From Variovorax jilinensis (GTDB lineage: Bacteria; Pseudomonadota; Gammaproteobacteria; Burkholderiales; Burkholderiaceae_C): DNA of 64,000 nucleotides. The notes under the pieces are model-generated. The model did not search any database and had not been told where the DNA came from. It saw only the letters and a program-made list of their open reading frames with translations. This document shows, piece after piece, positions 8,288-17,537 of this stretch. Location: positions 109,495-173,494 of the forward strand of contig NZ_JASZYQ010000010.1 of NCBI RefSeq assembly GCF_030316885.1, given 5' to 3'. The translations under genes and the position numbers were made by a program. The number at the start of each line of letters is the position of its first letter. Within the stretch, counting starts at the first letter, position 1.

Positions 8288-9447
8288 CTATCGCCACCCC
8301 GAACGCACCGGCCGGATTCAAGGCCAAGAAATCCGTTGCGCTCTCGGGCGTCACGGCCGGCAACACGGCGCTGTGCACCGTCGGCCGCACGGGCAACGAC
8401 CTGCACTACCGGGGCTACGACATCCTCGACATCGCCGAGGTCTGCGAGTTCGAGGAGATCGCGCACCTGCTGGTGCACGGCAAGCTGCCGACCGCGGCGG
8501 AACTGCGCGCCTACAAGGGCAAGCTGAAGGCCATGCGGGGCGTGCCCGCGAGCGTGAAGTCGGCGCTGGAGCAGATCCCCGCCGGCGCACATCCGATGGA
8601 CGTGATGCGCACCGCCGTCTCGGCCCTGGGCTGCACGCTGCCCGAGAAGGACGATCACAACACGCCCGGTGCGCGCGACATCGCCGATCGGCTGATGGCA
8701 TCGCTGGGCTCCATGCTGCTGTACTGGTACCACTGGTCCACCCAGGGCAAGCGCATCGAGCTGGAAACGGACGACGATTCGATCGGCGCGCACTTCCTGC
8801 ACCTGCTGCACGGCACCCGGCCGAGCGCCGCGTGGGAGCGGGCCATGCACACCTCGCTCAACCTCTACGCCGAGCATGAGTTCAATGCCTCGACCTTCGC
8901 CGCGCGCGTGATCGCCGGCACCGGCAGCGACATGTACTCGTCCATCGCGGGCGCCATCGGTGCGCTGCGCGGGCCCAAGCATGGCGGCGCCAACGAAGTC
9001 GCCTTCGAGGTCCAGAAGCGCTACGAATCGCCCGACGAGGCCGAGGCCGACATCCGGCGCCGCGTGGAAGCCAGGGAAGTGGTGATCGGCTTCGGCCATC
9101 CGGTCTACACCGTGAGCGATCCGCGCAACGTCGTCATCAAGGGCGTGGCCCGGTCGCTGTCGGCAGAGGCCGGCTCGAGCAAGATGTTCGACATCGCCGA
9201 GCGGCTCGAGTCGGTCATGTGGGACGCCAAGAAGATGTTCCCCAACCTCGACTGGTTCAGTGCCGTGAGCTATCACATGATGGGCGTGCCGACGGCCATG
9301 TTCACGCCGCTGTTCGTGATCGCGCGGACCAGCGGCTGGGCCGCGCATGTCATCGAGCAGCGCATCGACAACAAGATCATCCGCCCGAGCGCCAACTACA
9401 CCGGGCCCGAAGACCTGGCCTTCCTGCCGATCGGCGACCGCCGCTGA
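8284..9447 (+). CDS. prpC: 2-methylcitrate synthase
   Basis: A 387-residue citrate-synthase-fold enzyme condensing propionyl-CoA with oxaloacetate to 2-methylcitrate. Typical segments are LHYRGYDILDIAE near residue 40, the His-bearing GPKHGGANEVAF near 236 and GFGHPVYTVSDPRN near 275. The length matches PrpC, which is shorter than the housekeeping GltA. It overlaps the thioesterase by 4 nt and is followed 20 nt later by acnD. The operon context makes methylcitrate rather than citrate synthase the clear choice. Confidence 0.95.
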   Translation: MTIATPNAPAGFKAKKSVALSGVTAGNTALCTVGRTGNDLHYRGYDILDIAEVCEFEEIAHLLVHGKLPTAAELRAYKGKLKAMRGVPASVKSALEQIPAGAHPMDVMRTAVSALGCTLPEKDDHNTPGARDIADRLMASLGSMLLYWYHWSTQGKRIELETDDDSIGAHFLHLLHGTRPSAAWERAMHTSLNLYAEHEFNASTFAARVIAGTGSDMYSSIAGAIGALRGPKHGGANEVAFEVQKRYESPDEAEADIRRRVEAREVVIGFGHPVYTVSDPRNVVIKGVARSLSAEAGSSKMFDIAERLESVMWDAKKMFPNLDWFSAVSYHMMGVPTAMFTPLFVIARTSGWAAHVIEQRIDNKIIRPSANYTGPEDLAFLPIGDRR

Positions 9448-9467
9448 CAGGCGCTCTTCTCCCACGC

Positions 9468-12062
9468 ATGAACACCCTGTACCGAAAGAACCTGCCGGGC
9501 ACCGCACTGGACTACTTCGACGCCCGCGAGGCGGTCGATGCCCTGAAGCCGGGCGCCTGGGCCGGCCTGCCCTACACCTCGCGCGTGCATGCCGAGAACC
9601 TGGTGCGCCGCTGCGACCCGGCGATCCTTGCGCAGTCGCTCCTGCAGCTGATCGAGCGCCGGCGCGACCACGACTTTCCCTGGTTCCCCGCGCGCGTCGT
9701 GTGCCACGACATCCTGGGCCAGACCGCGCTGGTGGACCTCGCCGGCCTGCGCGATGCGATCGCCGACATGGGCGGCGACCCGGCCCAGGTGAACCCCGTC
9801 GTGCAGACCCAGCTGATCGTGGATCACTCGCTGGCGGTCGAGTTCGCCGGCTCCGACCCCGACGCCTTCGCCAAGAACCGGGCCATCGAGGATCGTCGCA
9901 ACGAAGACCGCTTCCACTTCATCGAATGGACCCGCAAGGCCTTCAGGAACGTGGAGGTGATACCGCCGGGGAACGGGATCATGCATCAGATCAACCTGGA
10001 ACGGATGTCGCCGGTGATCCACGCGCAGGACGGCGTGGCCTTCCCCGATACGCTGGTCGGCACCGATAGCCACACGCCGCACGTGGATGCGCTCGGCGTG
10101 ATCGCGATCGGCGTCGGCGGACTCGAGGCCGAGAGCGTGATGCTGGGCCGTGCGTCCTGGATGCGGCTGCCCGACATCGTCGGCGTGGCGCTGACCGGCC
10201 GGCCGCAGTCCGGCATCACCGCGACCGACATCGTGCTCGCGCTGACCGAGTTCCTGCGCAAGCAGAAGGTGGTCGGTGCCTACCTGGAATTCCATGGCGA
10301 GGGCGCCGCCGCGCTGACGCTGGGCGACCGTGCGACGATCTCCAACATGACACCCGAGTTCGGCGCCACGGCAGCCATGTTCTCGATCGATGCGATGACC
10401 ATCGACTACCTGCGCCTGACCGGGCGCGAGGACGAACAGGTTCGCCTGGTCGAGATATACGCGAAGGAAGCGGGGCTCTGGTCGGACGCGCTGGCCACCG
10501 CGGAATACGAGCGCGTGCTGCGCTTCGACCTGTCCTCGGTGGTGCGCAACATGGCCGGGCCATCGAACCCGCACAAGCGCCTGCCGACCTCCGACCTGAC
10601 GGCGCGCGGCATCGCCGCGCCCTGGGACGACGTGCCGGGCCGCATGCCCGACGGCGCCGTGATCATTGCCGCCATCACGAGCTGCACCAACACCAGCAAC
10701 CCGCGCAACGTGATCGCCGCCGGCCTGCTGGCGCGCAACGCCAACGCACGCGGCCTCGTGCGCAAGCCCTGGGTCAAGTCTTCTCTCGCGCCGGGCTCCA
10801 AGGCAGTGCAGCTGTACCTGGAGGAAGCAGGCCTGCTGGCCGAACTCGAGCAACTGGGCTTCGGCATCGTGGCCTTCGCCTGCACCACCTGCAACGGCAT
10901 GTCGGGCGCGCTCGATCCGCTCATCCAGCAGGAAGTGATCGAGCGCGACCTGTACGCCACCGCCGTGCTCTCGGGCAACCGCAACTTCGACGGCCGCATC
11001 CACCCCTATGCGAGGCAGGCCTTCCTGGCATCGCCACCGCTGGTCGTCGCCTATGCGATTGCAGGCACCGTGCGCTTCGACATCGAGCGCGACGTGCTGG
11101 GCACGGACGCCGATGGCCGGCCCGTGACCTTGAAGGACATCTGGCCGAGCGATGCCGAGGTCGACGCCGTCGTCGCCAGCAGCGTCAAGCCCGAGCACTT
11201 TCGCCGCGTCTACGATCCGATGTTCAGGATCGGCGTGGCCAGCGGCGAGCCGATCAGCCCGCTGTACGACTGGCGCCCCCAGAGCACCTACATCCGTCGT
11301 CCGCCGTACTGGGAAGGCGCGCTGGCCGGCGAACGCACGCTGCGCGGCCTGCGTCCCCTGGCCGTGCTGCCCGACAACATCACGACCGATCACCTGTCGC
11401 CGTCGAACGCGATCCTGCGCGACAGCGCAGCCGGCGAATACCTGCACGCGATGGGCCTGCCCGAGGAAGACTTCAACTCCTACGCCACCCACCGCGGCGA
11501 CCACCTGACCGCGCAGCGTGCCACCTTCGCCAACCCGCAGCTGGTCAACGAGATGGCGGTGGTCGACGGCCAGGTGAAGAAGGGGTCGCTCACGCGCGTC
11601 GAGCCCGAGGGCCGGGTGGTGCGCATGTGGGAGGGCATCGAGACCTACATGCAGAGAAAGCAGCCGCTGATCATCATCGCCGGCGCCGACTACGGCCAGG
11701 GCAGCTCGCGCGACTGGGCGGCCAAGGGCGTCAGGCTGGCGGGCGTGGAGGCGATCGCGGCAGAAGGCTTCGAGCGGATCCATCGCACCAACCTGATCGG
11801 CATGGGCGTGCTGCCACTGGAGTTCAAGGCCGGCGTCAACCGGCTGACACTGGGGCTGGACGGCAGCGAGACCTACGACGTGGTGGGCGAGCGCCGGCCG
11901 CGCGCGGACCTCACGCTGGTGGTCCGGCGGAGGAACGGCGATCGCATCGACGTGCCGATGACCTGCCGGCTCGACACGGCCGAGGAACTCTCCATCTACG
12001 AGGCCGGTGGCGTGCTGCAACGTTTTGCGCAAGACTTCCTTGCTGCCGGGGACACCGCCTGA
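9468..12062 (+). CDS. acnD: Fe/S-dependent 2-methylcitrate dehydratase AcnD
   Basis: An 864-residue aconitase-superfamily enzyme that dehydrates 2-methylcitrate. Cluster-ligand Cys are visible in SCTNTSNP (near 405) and ACTTCNGMSG (near 472). The swivel domain carries YGQGSSRDWAAKG near 745. AcnD generally needs PrpF for 2-methylisocitrate formation in place of PrpD, and prpF follows here with a 1-nt TGATG overlap. The ATG at 9468 is preferred over earlier in-frame codons inside prpC. Confidence 0.95.
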   Translation: MNTLYRKNLPGTALDYFDAREAVDALKPGAWAGLPYTSRVHAENLVRRCDPAILAQSLLQLIERRRDHDFPWFPARVVCHDILGQTALVDLAGLRDAIADMGGDPAQVNPVVQTQLIVDHSLAVEFAGSDPDAFAKNRAIEDRRNEDRFHFIEWTRKAFRNVEVIPPGNGIMHQINLERMSPVIHAQDGVAFPDTLVGTDSHTPHVDALGVIAIGVGGLEAESVMLGRASWMRLPDIVGVALTGRPQSGITATDIVLALTEFLRKQKVVGAYLEFHGEGAAALTLGDRATISNMTPEFGATAAMFSIDAMTIDYLRLTGREDEQVRLVEIYAKEAGLWSDALATAEYERVLRFDLSSVVRNMAGPSNPHKRLPTSDLTARGIAAPWDDVPGRMPDGAVIIAAITSCTNTSNPRNVIAAGLLARNANARGLVRKPWVKSSLAPGSKAVQLYLEEAGLLAELEQLGFGIVAFACTTCNGMSGALDPLIQQEVIERDLYATAVLSGNRNFDGRIHPYARQAFLASPPLVVAYAIAGTVRFDIERDVLGTDADGRPVTLKDIWPSDAEVDAVVASSVKPEHFRRVYDPMFRIGVASGEPISPLYDWRPQSTYIRRPPYWEGALAGERTLRGLRPLAVLPDNITTDHLSPSNAILRDSAAGEYLHAMGLPEEDFNSYATHRGDHLTAQRATFANPQLVNEMAVVDGQVKKGSLTRVEPEGRVVRMWEGIETYMQRKQPLIIIAGADYGQGSSRDWAAKGVRLAGVEAIAAEGFERIHRTNLIGMGVLPLEFKAGVNRLTLGLDGSETYDVVGERRPRADLTLVVRRRNGDRIDVPMTCRLDTAEELSIYEAGGVLQRFAQDFLAAGDTA

Positions 12063-13255
12063 TGCCAGCGACGCCACAGATCAGGATCGCCGCGACCTTC
12101 ATGCGCGGCGGCACCAGCAAGGGCGTGTTCTTCCGCCTGCAGGACCTGCCCGAGGAAGCACGTGTTCCCGGCCCGGCGCGCGATGCGTTGCTGCTGCGCG
12201 TGATCGGCAGCCCCGACCCCTACGGCAAGCAGATCGACGGCATGGGCGCCGCCACCTCGAGCACCAGCAAGGCGGTGATCGTCTCGCGCAGCACCCGGCC
12301 GGACCACGACGTCGACTACCTGTTCGGCCAGGTGTCGATCGACCAGCCCTTCGTCGACTGGAGCGGCAACTGCGGCAATCTCTCGGCCGCGGTCGGGCCG
12401 TTCGCGATCGGCAACGGCCTGCTCGATGCAGGCCGGGTGCCGCGCAACGGCACCGCGACCGTGCGGATCTGGCAGGCCAACATCGGCAAGACCATCGTCG
12501 CGCACGTGCCCATGACCGACGGCGCCGTCCAGGAGACCGGCGACTTCGAGCTCGACGGCGTGACCTTCCCGGCCGCCGAAGTGCAGCTGGAATTCATCGA
12601 CCCGGCCGACGAGGGCGACGGCGAAGCCGGCGGTGCCATGTTCCCGACCGGCAACGTGGTGGACGATCTCGAGGTTCCGGGGCTCGGCTGCCTGAAGGCC
12701 ACGCTGATCGACGCCGGCATCCCCACGATATTCGTCGACGCCGCGGCCGTCGGCTGCACCGGCACCGAGCTGCAGGATGCGATCAATGGCAGCAGCGAGG
12801 CCCTGGCCATGTTCGAGTCCATCCGTGCGCACGGTGCCGTCCGCATGGGGCTGATCCGGGATGTGGCCGAGGCCGCCCGGCGCCAGCACACACCCAAGGT
12901 GGCCTTCGTCGCGCCGCCTGCGAGCTACACCGCCTCCAGCGGCAAGCCGGTGGCGGCGTCCGACGTCGACCTGCTGGTGCGCGCGCTGTCCATGGGCAAG
13001 CTGCATCACGCGATGATGGGCACCGCGGCCGTGGCCATCGGGACCGCAGCGGCGATCCCGGGCACGCTGGTGAATCTCGCGGCCGGCGGCGGTGCGCGCC
13101 AGGCCGTGCGCTTCGGCCATCCCTCGGGCACGCTGCGCGTGGGCGCCGAGGCCGCGCACGTCGACGGCCGGTGGACGGTCACCAAGGCCCTCATGAGCCG
13201 CAGCGCCCGCGTGCTGATGGAAGGGCACGTGCGCGTGCCCGGCGACAGTTTCTGA
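12062..13255 (+). CDS. prpF: 2-methylaconitate cis-trans isomerase PrpF
   Basis: A 397-residue diaminopimelate-epimerase-fold protein. It converts the AcnD product 2-methyl-trans-aconitate to the cis isomer for hydration. It has the N-terminal TFMRGGTSKGVFF signature, the conserved Lys of SSTSKAV near residue 71 and the Cys of SGNCGNLSAAVG near 105. The start overlaps the acnD stop by one base. It completes the AcnD-PrpF branch of the methylcitrate cycle; no prpD is present in the window. Confidence 0.95.
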   Translation: MPATPQIRIAATFMRGGTSKGVFFRLQDLPEEARVPGPARDALLLRVIGSPDPYGKQIDGMGAATSSTSKAVIVSRSTRPDHDVDYLFGQVSIDQPFVDWSGNCGNLSAAVGPFAIGNGLLDAGRVPRNGTATVRIWQANIGKTIVAHVPMTDGAVQETGDFELDGVTFPAAEVQLEFIDPADEGDGEAGGAMFPTGNVVDDLEVPGLGCLKATLIDAGIPTIFVDAAAVGCTGTELQDAINGSSEALAMFESIRAHGAVRMGLIRDVAEAARRQHTPKVAFVAPPASYTASSGKPVAASDVDLLVRALSMGKLHHAMMGTAAVAIGTAAAIPGTLVNLAAGGGARQAVRFGHPSGTLRVGAEAAHVDGRWTVTKALMSRSARVLMEGHVRVPGDSF

Positions 13256-13271
13256 ACCGAGGAAGTCCCGC

Positions 13272-14132
13272 ATGTCCACCAAGAAGCAACTGAGAACCCT
13301 GGTCGAGGCCCGCCGCGGCGCGATCGTGCCGGGCGCCTTCAACGCGCTGTCCGCCAAGGTCATCGAGGACCTGGGCTACGAAGCCATCTACGTCACCGGC
13401 GCCGGTGTCACCAACATGTGGTTCGGCATGCCGGACCAGGGCTTCATGGGCCTGCACGAGATCGCGGACCACACGGCGCGCATCCGCGACGCGGTCGGTC
13501 TGCCCCTGATCGTCGACGCCGACACCGGCTTCGGCAATGCCCTGAACGTGCGTCACACGGTGCGCGTGCTCGAGCGTGCCGGCGCCGACTGCATCCAGCT
13601 CGAGGACCAGGTCGCACCCAAGCGCTGCGGCCATTTCTCGGGCAAGGAAGTGATCTCCACCGCGGAGGCCGTGAGCAAGATCAAGGCCGCGGTCGACGCA
13701 CGGACCGACCCCGACTTCCTCGTCATGGCGCGCACCGACGCCTGCGCGACGCAGGGCTTCGAGGCGGCGCTCGAGCGGGCGCAGAAGTTCTCCGAGGCCG
13801 GCGCCGACATCCTGTTCGTCGAGGCGGTCACCACCGCCGAAGAGATCCGCGCGCTGCCGCTGCGCCTGGACAAGCCGCAGCTCATGAACATGGTGATCGG
13901 CGGCAAGACCCCGATCTTCGGTGCCGAGGAACTGGGCCAGCTCGGCTACGGCATCGTCCTGTACGCCAACGCGGCGCTGCAGGGTGCGGTCGCGGGCATG
14001 CAGAAGGCGCTGACGGTGCTGCGCGAGCACGAGCGCGTGGACGAGGACCCCGCGCTGGTCGTGCCGTTCGCGGAGCGGCAGCGGCTCGTCGGCAAGCCGG
14101 AATGGGATGCGCTCGAAAGGCGCTACACCTGA
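13272..14132 (+). CDS. Isocitrate lyase/PEP-mutase superfamily enzyme, probable methylisocitrate lyase substitute
   Basis: A 286-residue TIM-barrel enzyme 16 nt after prpF. It has the Mg-site DADTGFGN near residue 81, QLEDQVAPKRCGHFSGKE near 110-127 (the catalytic-loop Cys of KRCGH) and a C-terminal swapped helix. In this operon it should cleave 2-methylisocitrate to pyruvate and succinate, as PrpB does. However, its N-terminal segment, PGAFNALSAK followed by GAGVTNMWFGMPDQ, is more like the oxaloacetate decarboxylase, dimethylmalate lyase and phosphonomutase branches than canonical PrpB. It also sits at the operon end instead of the start. Superfamily is certain; substrate is inferred from context. 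Confidence 0.75.
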   Translation: MSTKKQLRTLVEARRGAIVPGAFNALSAKVIEDLGYEAIYVTGAGVTNMWFGMPDQGFMGLHEIADHTARIRDAVGLPLIVDADTGFGNALNVRHTVRVLERAGADCIQLEDQVAPKRCGHFSGKEVISTAEAVSKIKAAVDARTDPDFLVMARTDACATQGFEAALERAQKFSEAGADILFVEAVTTAEEIRALPLRLDKPQLMNMVIGGKTPIFGAEELGQLGYGIVLYANAALQGAVAGMQKALTVLREHERVDEDPALVVPFAERQRLVGKPEWDALERRYT

Positions 14133-14172
14133 AGGCGCGCGCCGTGCGGCCCGGGGCTGGCATCATGGCCGG

Positions 14173-14790
14173 ATGCGAATGGCAGGCACACGGGGAGGAA
14201 TCGTCAGGGCGGATGGCACCCGTGGTGCCGGCGATTCATCGCGCCTGATCCGATTCAACAAGCCCTACGGCGTGCTGAGCCAGTTCGGTGCCGAAGGCCG
14301 CTGGCGTGGCCTGAAGGACTTCATCGACCTGCCCGGCGTCTATGCCGCCGGCCGCCTCGACGCCGACAGCGAGGGCCTGCTGCTGCTCACCGACGACGGC
14401 CGGTTGCAGGCGCGCATCGCAGACCCGCGCTTCAAGATGGAGAAGACCTATTGGGCGCAGGTCGAAGGAAGCCCCGACGAAGCCGCGCTCGACGCCCTTC
14501 GGCAAGGCGTGCGACTCAACGACGGGCTCACGCTGCCGGCACGCGCGCGGCTGCTGCAGGAGCCGCCCGCCGTGTGGGAGCGCGATCCGCCCGTGCGCAT
14601 CCGCCAGGCCATCCCGACGGCCTGGCTGGAGCTCGTGATCCGCGAAGGGCGCAACCGCCAGGTGCGGCGAATGACCGCGGCCGTGGGATTCCCCACCTTG
14701 CGACTGATCCGGACCGCGATCGGTCCCTACTCGATCGACGGCCTGGCGCCGGGGACCTGGGCGGACCTGCGCCTCGACGCCGAGGCCTGA
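14173..14790 (+). CDS. rluE: 23S rRNA pseudouridine synthase of the RluE/RsuA family
   Basis: A 205-residue enzyme that isomerises a uridine in 23S rRNA (position 2457 in the E. coli family member). It has FNKPYGVLSQF near residue 26, the catalytic-Asp motif AAGRLDADSEGLLLLTDDG (Asp near 61) and REGRNRQVRRM near 157. There is no N-terminal S4 domain, as in RluE. The ATG at 14173 was chosen from two nearby in-frame ATGs. The 3' end overlaps the convergent TetR gene by 64 bp. Confidence 0.88.
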   Translation: MRMAGTRGGIVRADGTRGAGDSSRLIRFNKPYGVLSQFGAEGRWRGLKDFIDLPGVYAAGRLDADSEGLLLLTDDGRLQARIADPRFKMEKTYWAQVEGSPDEAALDALRQGVRLNDGLTLPARARLLQEPPAVWERDPPVRIRQAIPTAWLELVIREGRNRQVRRMTAAVGFPTLRLIRTAIGPYSIDGLAPGTWADLRLDAEA

Positions 14791-15380
14791 GGGCCCTCGG
14801 GCCAGATCAGCATGGCCATCTCCGCCACGCGCTGAAGGCGCCTGCGTGGCAAGCCCGTCTTCGCCTGGACCGCGATGCCGGCAGCCACGGTCATGACGTA
14901 GCTCGCCAGTGACTGCGGCTCCCAGCCAGCCGGGAGATCGCCTTGCTGCCGGGCGCGTTCGAAGCGGGCGGCGACGGCCGACTCGGCATCCCGCCGAAGC
15001 TTGGCCATGGCTTGCTGCACCGCCTCGGAGTCGGGGCTGGTCGCAAGAGCGCCCTGGATCATGAGGCATCCATCGGGGGTGTCCCGGCCGGACACCAGCG
15101 CCACCTCTCCCATCAGGATGTCGAGCGCGACCTCCCGCGCCGATACGCGCGCAAATGCCTTCTCATAAAGACACTCGCTGTAGAGCCCGTAGTGGGCAAC
15201 CGCCTGCATGAAGAGGCTCTCCTTGTTGCCGAACGCCAGATACAGGCTCGGAACGGTGACGCCGATCTCGCCCGCGAGCGCGGCGACGGAAGCGCCTTCG
15301 TATCCGTGGCGCCAGAACATCCGCATCGCCGTGTCCAGCGCCTGCGCCTTGTCGAACTCTCGGGGTCGTCCTCGGGTCAT
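14727..15380 (-). CDS. TetR-family repressor, probably of the divergent MFS pump
   Basis: A 217-residue regulator with an N-terminal TetR helix-turn-helix (about 10-55), including YEGASVAALAGEIGVTVPSLY followed by FGNKESL, and an all-helical ligand domain. It is divergent from an MFS drug-efflux gene. The 122-bp gap carries a promoter and two copies of a 14-bp motif in inverted orientation, so it likely represses both genes until ligand binds. The last 21 codons overlap rluE on the opposite strand. Confidence 0.88.
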   Translation of the reverse strand: MTRGRPREFDKAQALDTAMRMFWRHGYEGASVAALAGEIGVTVPSLYLAFGNKESLFMQAVAHYGLYSECLYEKAFARVSAREVALDILMGEVALVSGRDTPDGCLMIQGALATSPDSEAVQQAMAKLRRDAESAVAARFERARQQGDLPAGWEPQSLASYVMTVAAGIAVQAKTGLPRRRLQRVAEMAMLIWPEGPQASASRRRSAQVPGARPSIE

Positions 15381-15384
15381 TTTG

Positions 15385-15443
15385 TATCAATCGCTATAAA
15401 TATCTTGACGTCGATCCGGCCGAGCTTACTATAACGATCGATA
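15385..15443. promoter_or_regulatory. MFS promoter with paired TetR operator motifs
   Basis: TATCAATCGCTATA at 15385-15398 and its inverted relative TATAACGATCGATA at 15430-15443 differ at two of 14 positions. A promoter-like TTGACG (15405-15410) and TACTAT (15427-15432), 16 bp apart, lie between and into the second copy. Binding there would cover the -10 and start site of the MFS gene. The first copy lies just upstream of the tetR ATG, consistent with autoregulation. The reading is inferred from sequence. Confidence 0.6.
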
Positions 15444-15502
15444 GCTATATCGAACAGACCACTTTTGCTGCGGTGCAGGTGCCGCCGCCCAGGGGAGCCT
15501 CC

Positions 15503-17038
15503 ATGGATGAGATGCCACGACCCGCCGGCCGCCGCGAATGGATCGGACTGGCAGTGCTCGCGCTGCCGACCCTGCTCGTTTCCATGGACATGAGCATCCT
15601 GTTCCTCGCGGCCCCCGCGCTCAGCGCGGCGCTTCGGCCCAGCGGCTCCGAGCTGCTCTGGATCTCGGACATCTACGCCTTCCTGCTCGCGGGTGCGCTG
15701 ATTCCCATGGGCGCGATCGGCGATCGGATCGGTCGACGCAGGCTGCTGCTGATCGGCGCGGCGTTCTTCGGCTTCTTCTCCGTACTGGCCGCCTTCGCGA
15801 CCGGCCCGGCGATGCTGATCGGGGCCCGCGCCCTGCTCGGGGTTGCAGGCGCCACGCTGCTGCCATCGACGCTCGCGCTGATACGCACCCTGTTCGAGAC
15901 GACGCGGCAGCGCAGTGTCGCGATCGGCATCTGGACCGCCTGCTTCACGCTCGGCGGCGTGCTGGGGCCGATCGCGGGCGGCGTCCTGCTCGAGTTCTTC
16001 TGGTGGGGTTCCGTGTTCCTGCTGGCGGTGCCGTTCATGCTGCCATTGCTGCTGCTGGGGCCCCGGTTCCTGCCGGAGCGCGTCGAGCGCGCGACGCACC
16101 CTCTGGACTGGCCCAGCGTCGCGCAGTCGGTGTTCGGCCTGCTGTCGATCACCTTCGCCCTGAAGCAGCTCGCCGAGCATGGCCCCACCGCGACGGCGGC
16201 GCTTGCACTCGTCGCGGGCCTGATGGCCGGTGCCATGTTCCTGCGGCGTCAGCGACGTCTGCCCTCCCCGCTCGTCGATCTCGCGCTGTTTCGCGACACC
16301 GGCTTCTCGGCCGCGCTGGCGGCCAACTCGCTTGCACTCTTTGCCTGGACGGGTGCCTCGCTGCTCGTCGCACAGCATCTGCAACTGGTGGTCGGCATGT
16401 CGCCCCTGAACGCGGGCCTGTGGACCGTGCCCGCGGCGATCGCGTCGGTTGCAGCGTGCCTGGGCGCTGCGTCGCTCTCGCGGCGGTTCTCGTCGGTGAA
16501 GGTCATCGGCGGGGCGCTCGCGCTGACGGCCTCGGGCCTGGCCCTCATGGCGGCTCTGTCCGGCTCGTTCGGATTGCCGGCCGTCATCTCGGGCATGGTG
16601 CTGCTGGGCTTCGGTGTCGCCACCGTCATGACCCTGGGAATCGATCTCGTGCTGGCGGCTGCCCCTGCACAGAAGGCCGGTGCGGCGGCCGCGATCTCGG
16701 AAACCAGCGCCGAACTCGGCGGCGCGCTGGGCGTGGCGCTGCTCGGCAGCATCGGCGTCGCGGCATACCGCGCACTGATCGTCGTTCCCGAAGGCACCGC
16801 GGCAGCCGCGGCCGGTGCTGCGCGCGACACGCTGGGCGGTGCCCTGGCCATCGCGGCGGGATTGACCGCCACCGCCGGAGACGCGCTGCGCCTGTCGGCA
16901 CAGTCGGCCTTCGCGACGGGCTTCGCGATCGCGATGGGGGTCGGCGCGGTCATCCTGCTCGCAGCGAGCCTCCTGTTCGCATCGACCGCATTCGGCCGGC
17001 GCAGCAGGCGGCAGCGCGCGCTCGCCGAGGAGGCTTGA
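15503..17038 (+). CDS. MFS multidrug efflux transporter, DHA2 (14-TM) family
   Basis: A 511-residue inner-membrane proton antiporter of the QacA/SmvA type. Many hydrophobic segments are seen, with the motif-A-like loop GDRIGRRRLLLIG near residue 73 and motif-C-like TLGGVLGPIAGG near 150. An early membrane Asp occurs in LLVSMDMSILFL, as in this family. A GGGGAG ribosome site precedes the ATG at 15503. It is regulated by the divergent TetR gene and followed after one base by a small NTF2-like protein. The substrate cannot be told from sequence. Confidence 0.9.
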   Translation: MDEMPRPAGRREWIGLAVLALPTLLVSMDMSILFLAAPALSAALRPSGSELLWISDIYAFLLAGALIPMGAIGDRIGRRRLLLIGAAFFGFFSVLAAFATGPAMLIGARALLGVAGATLLPSTLALIRTLFETTRQRSVAIGIWTACFTLGGVLGPIAGGVLLEFFWWGSVFLLAVPFMLPLLLLGPRFLPERVERATHPLDWPSVAQSVFGLLSITFALKQLAEHGPTATAALALVAGLMAGAMFLRRQRRLPSPLVDLALFRDTGFSAALAANSLALFAWTGASLLVAQHLQLVVGMSPLNAGLWTVPAAIASVAACLGAASLSRRFSSVKVIGGALALTASGLALMAALSGSFGLPAVISGMVLLGFGVATVMTLGIDLVLAAAPAQKAGAAAAISETSAELGGALGVALLGSIGVAAYRALIVVPEGTAAAAAGAARDTLGGALAIAAGLTATAGDALRLSAQSAFATGFAIAMGVGAVILLAASLLFASTAFGRRSRRQRALAEEA

Positions 17039-17039
17039 G

Positions 17040-17426
17040 ATGCCCGCCCGACACGACGAGACCCTCATCCGCGCGCTGATCGACGACTGGCAGGACGCCA
17101 TCTGCAGCGGCGACCTCGACCGGGTCACGGCCGACCACGCCGACGACATCGTGATGTTCGACGTGCCCGAACCGGTGCAGGAGATCGGCATCGACGCCTA
17201 CCGGCGGACCTGGCGGCTCTTCTTTGCGCACAACCCCGCGGGCCCCGAACGATTCCGGATCGACGAACTCAGGATCGAGGCCGGCGACCGGGTCGCATTC
17301 GCCCACGGCCTGCTGACCATCGGTGGCGGCGACGCACACTGCCGCCTGACCCTCGGACTGCGGAAGGCGAACGGGCGGTGGCAGATCACCCACGAGCATC
17401 ATTCGATGCCTCTCGGCCCGGGATGA
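17040..17426 (+). CDS. SnoaL/NTF2-like protein
   Basis: A 128-residue single-domain protein with the cone-shaped NTF2-like pattern: an N-terminal helix with ALIDDWQDAICSGDLDRV, strands around HADDIVMFDVPEP and a C-terminal GRWQITHEHHS. Relatives are often small isomerases or hydrolases acting on organic ligands, but many have no known activity. It starts one base after the MFS stop, so it is co-transcribed with the pump and may bind or modify the same compound. That link is inference. Confidence 0.75.
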   Translation: MPARHDETLIRALIDDWQDAICSGDLDRVTADHADDIVMFDVPEPVQEIGIDAYRRTWRLFFAHNPAGPERFRIDELRIEAGDRVAFAHGLLTIGGGDAHCRLTLGLRKANGRWQITHEHHSMPLGPG

Positions 17427-17537
17427 TGGCGCACCCCGCGGGCCACGCTGCCGCCGTTCGGATCGCGTAGTGCTCGCCTGGGAGGTCCGGTCGTCCGGTT
17501 CCGGACGCTGCCGGGCCGGGTGCTGCAAAATGCCCGC

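Noticed and set aside
9396..12077. 893-codon open frame on the minus strand opposite acnD
   Set aside because: Mirror of acnD codon bias; composition typical of antisense frames and no motif.
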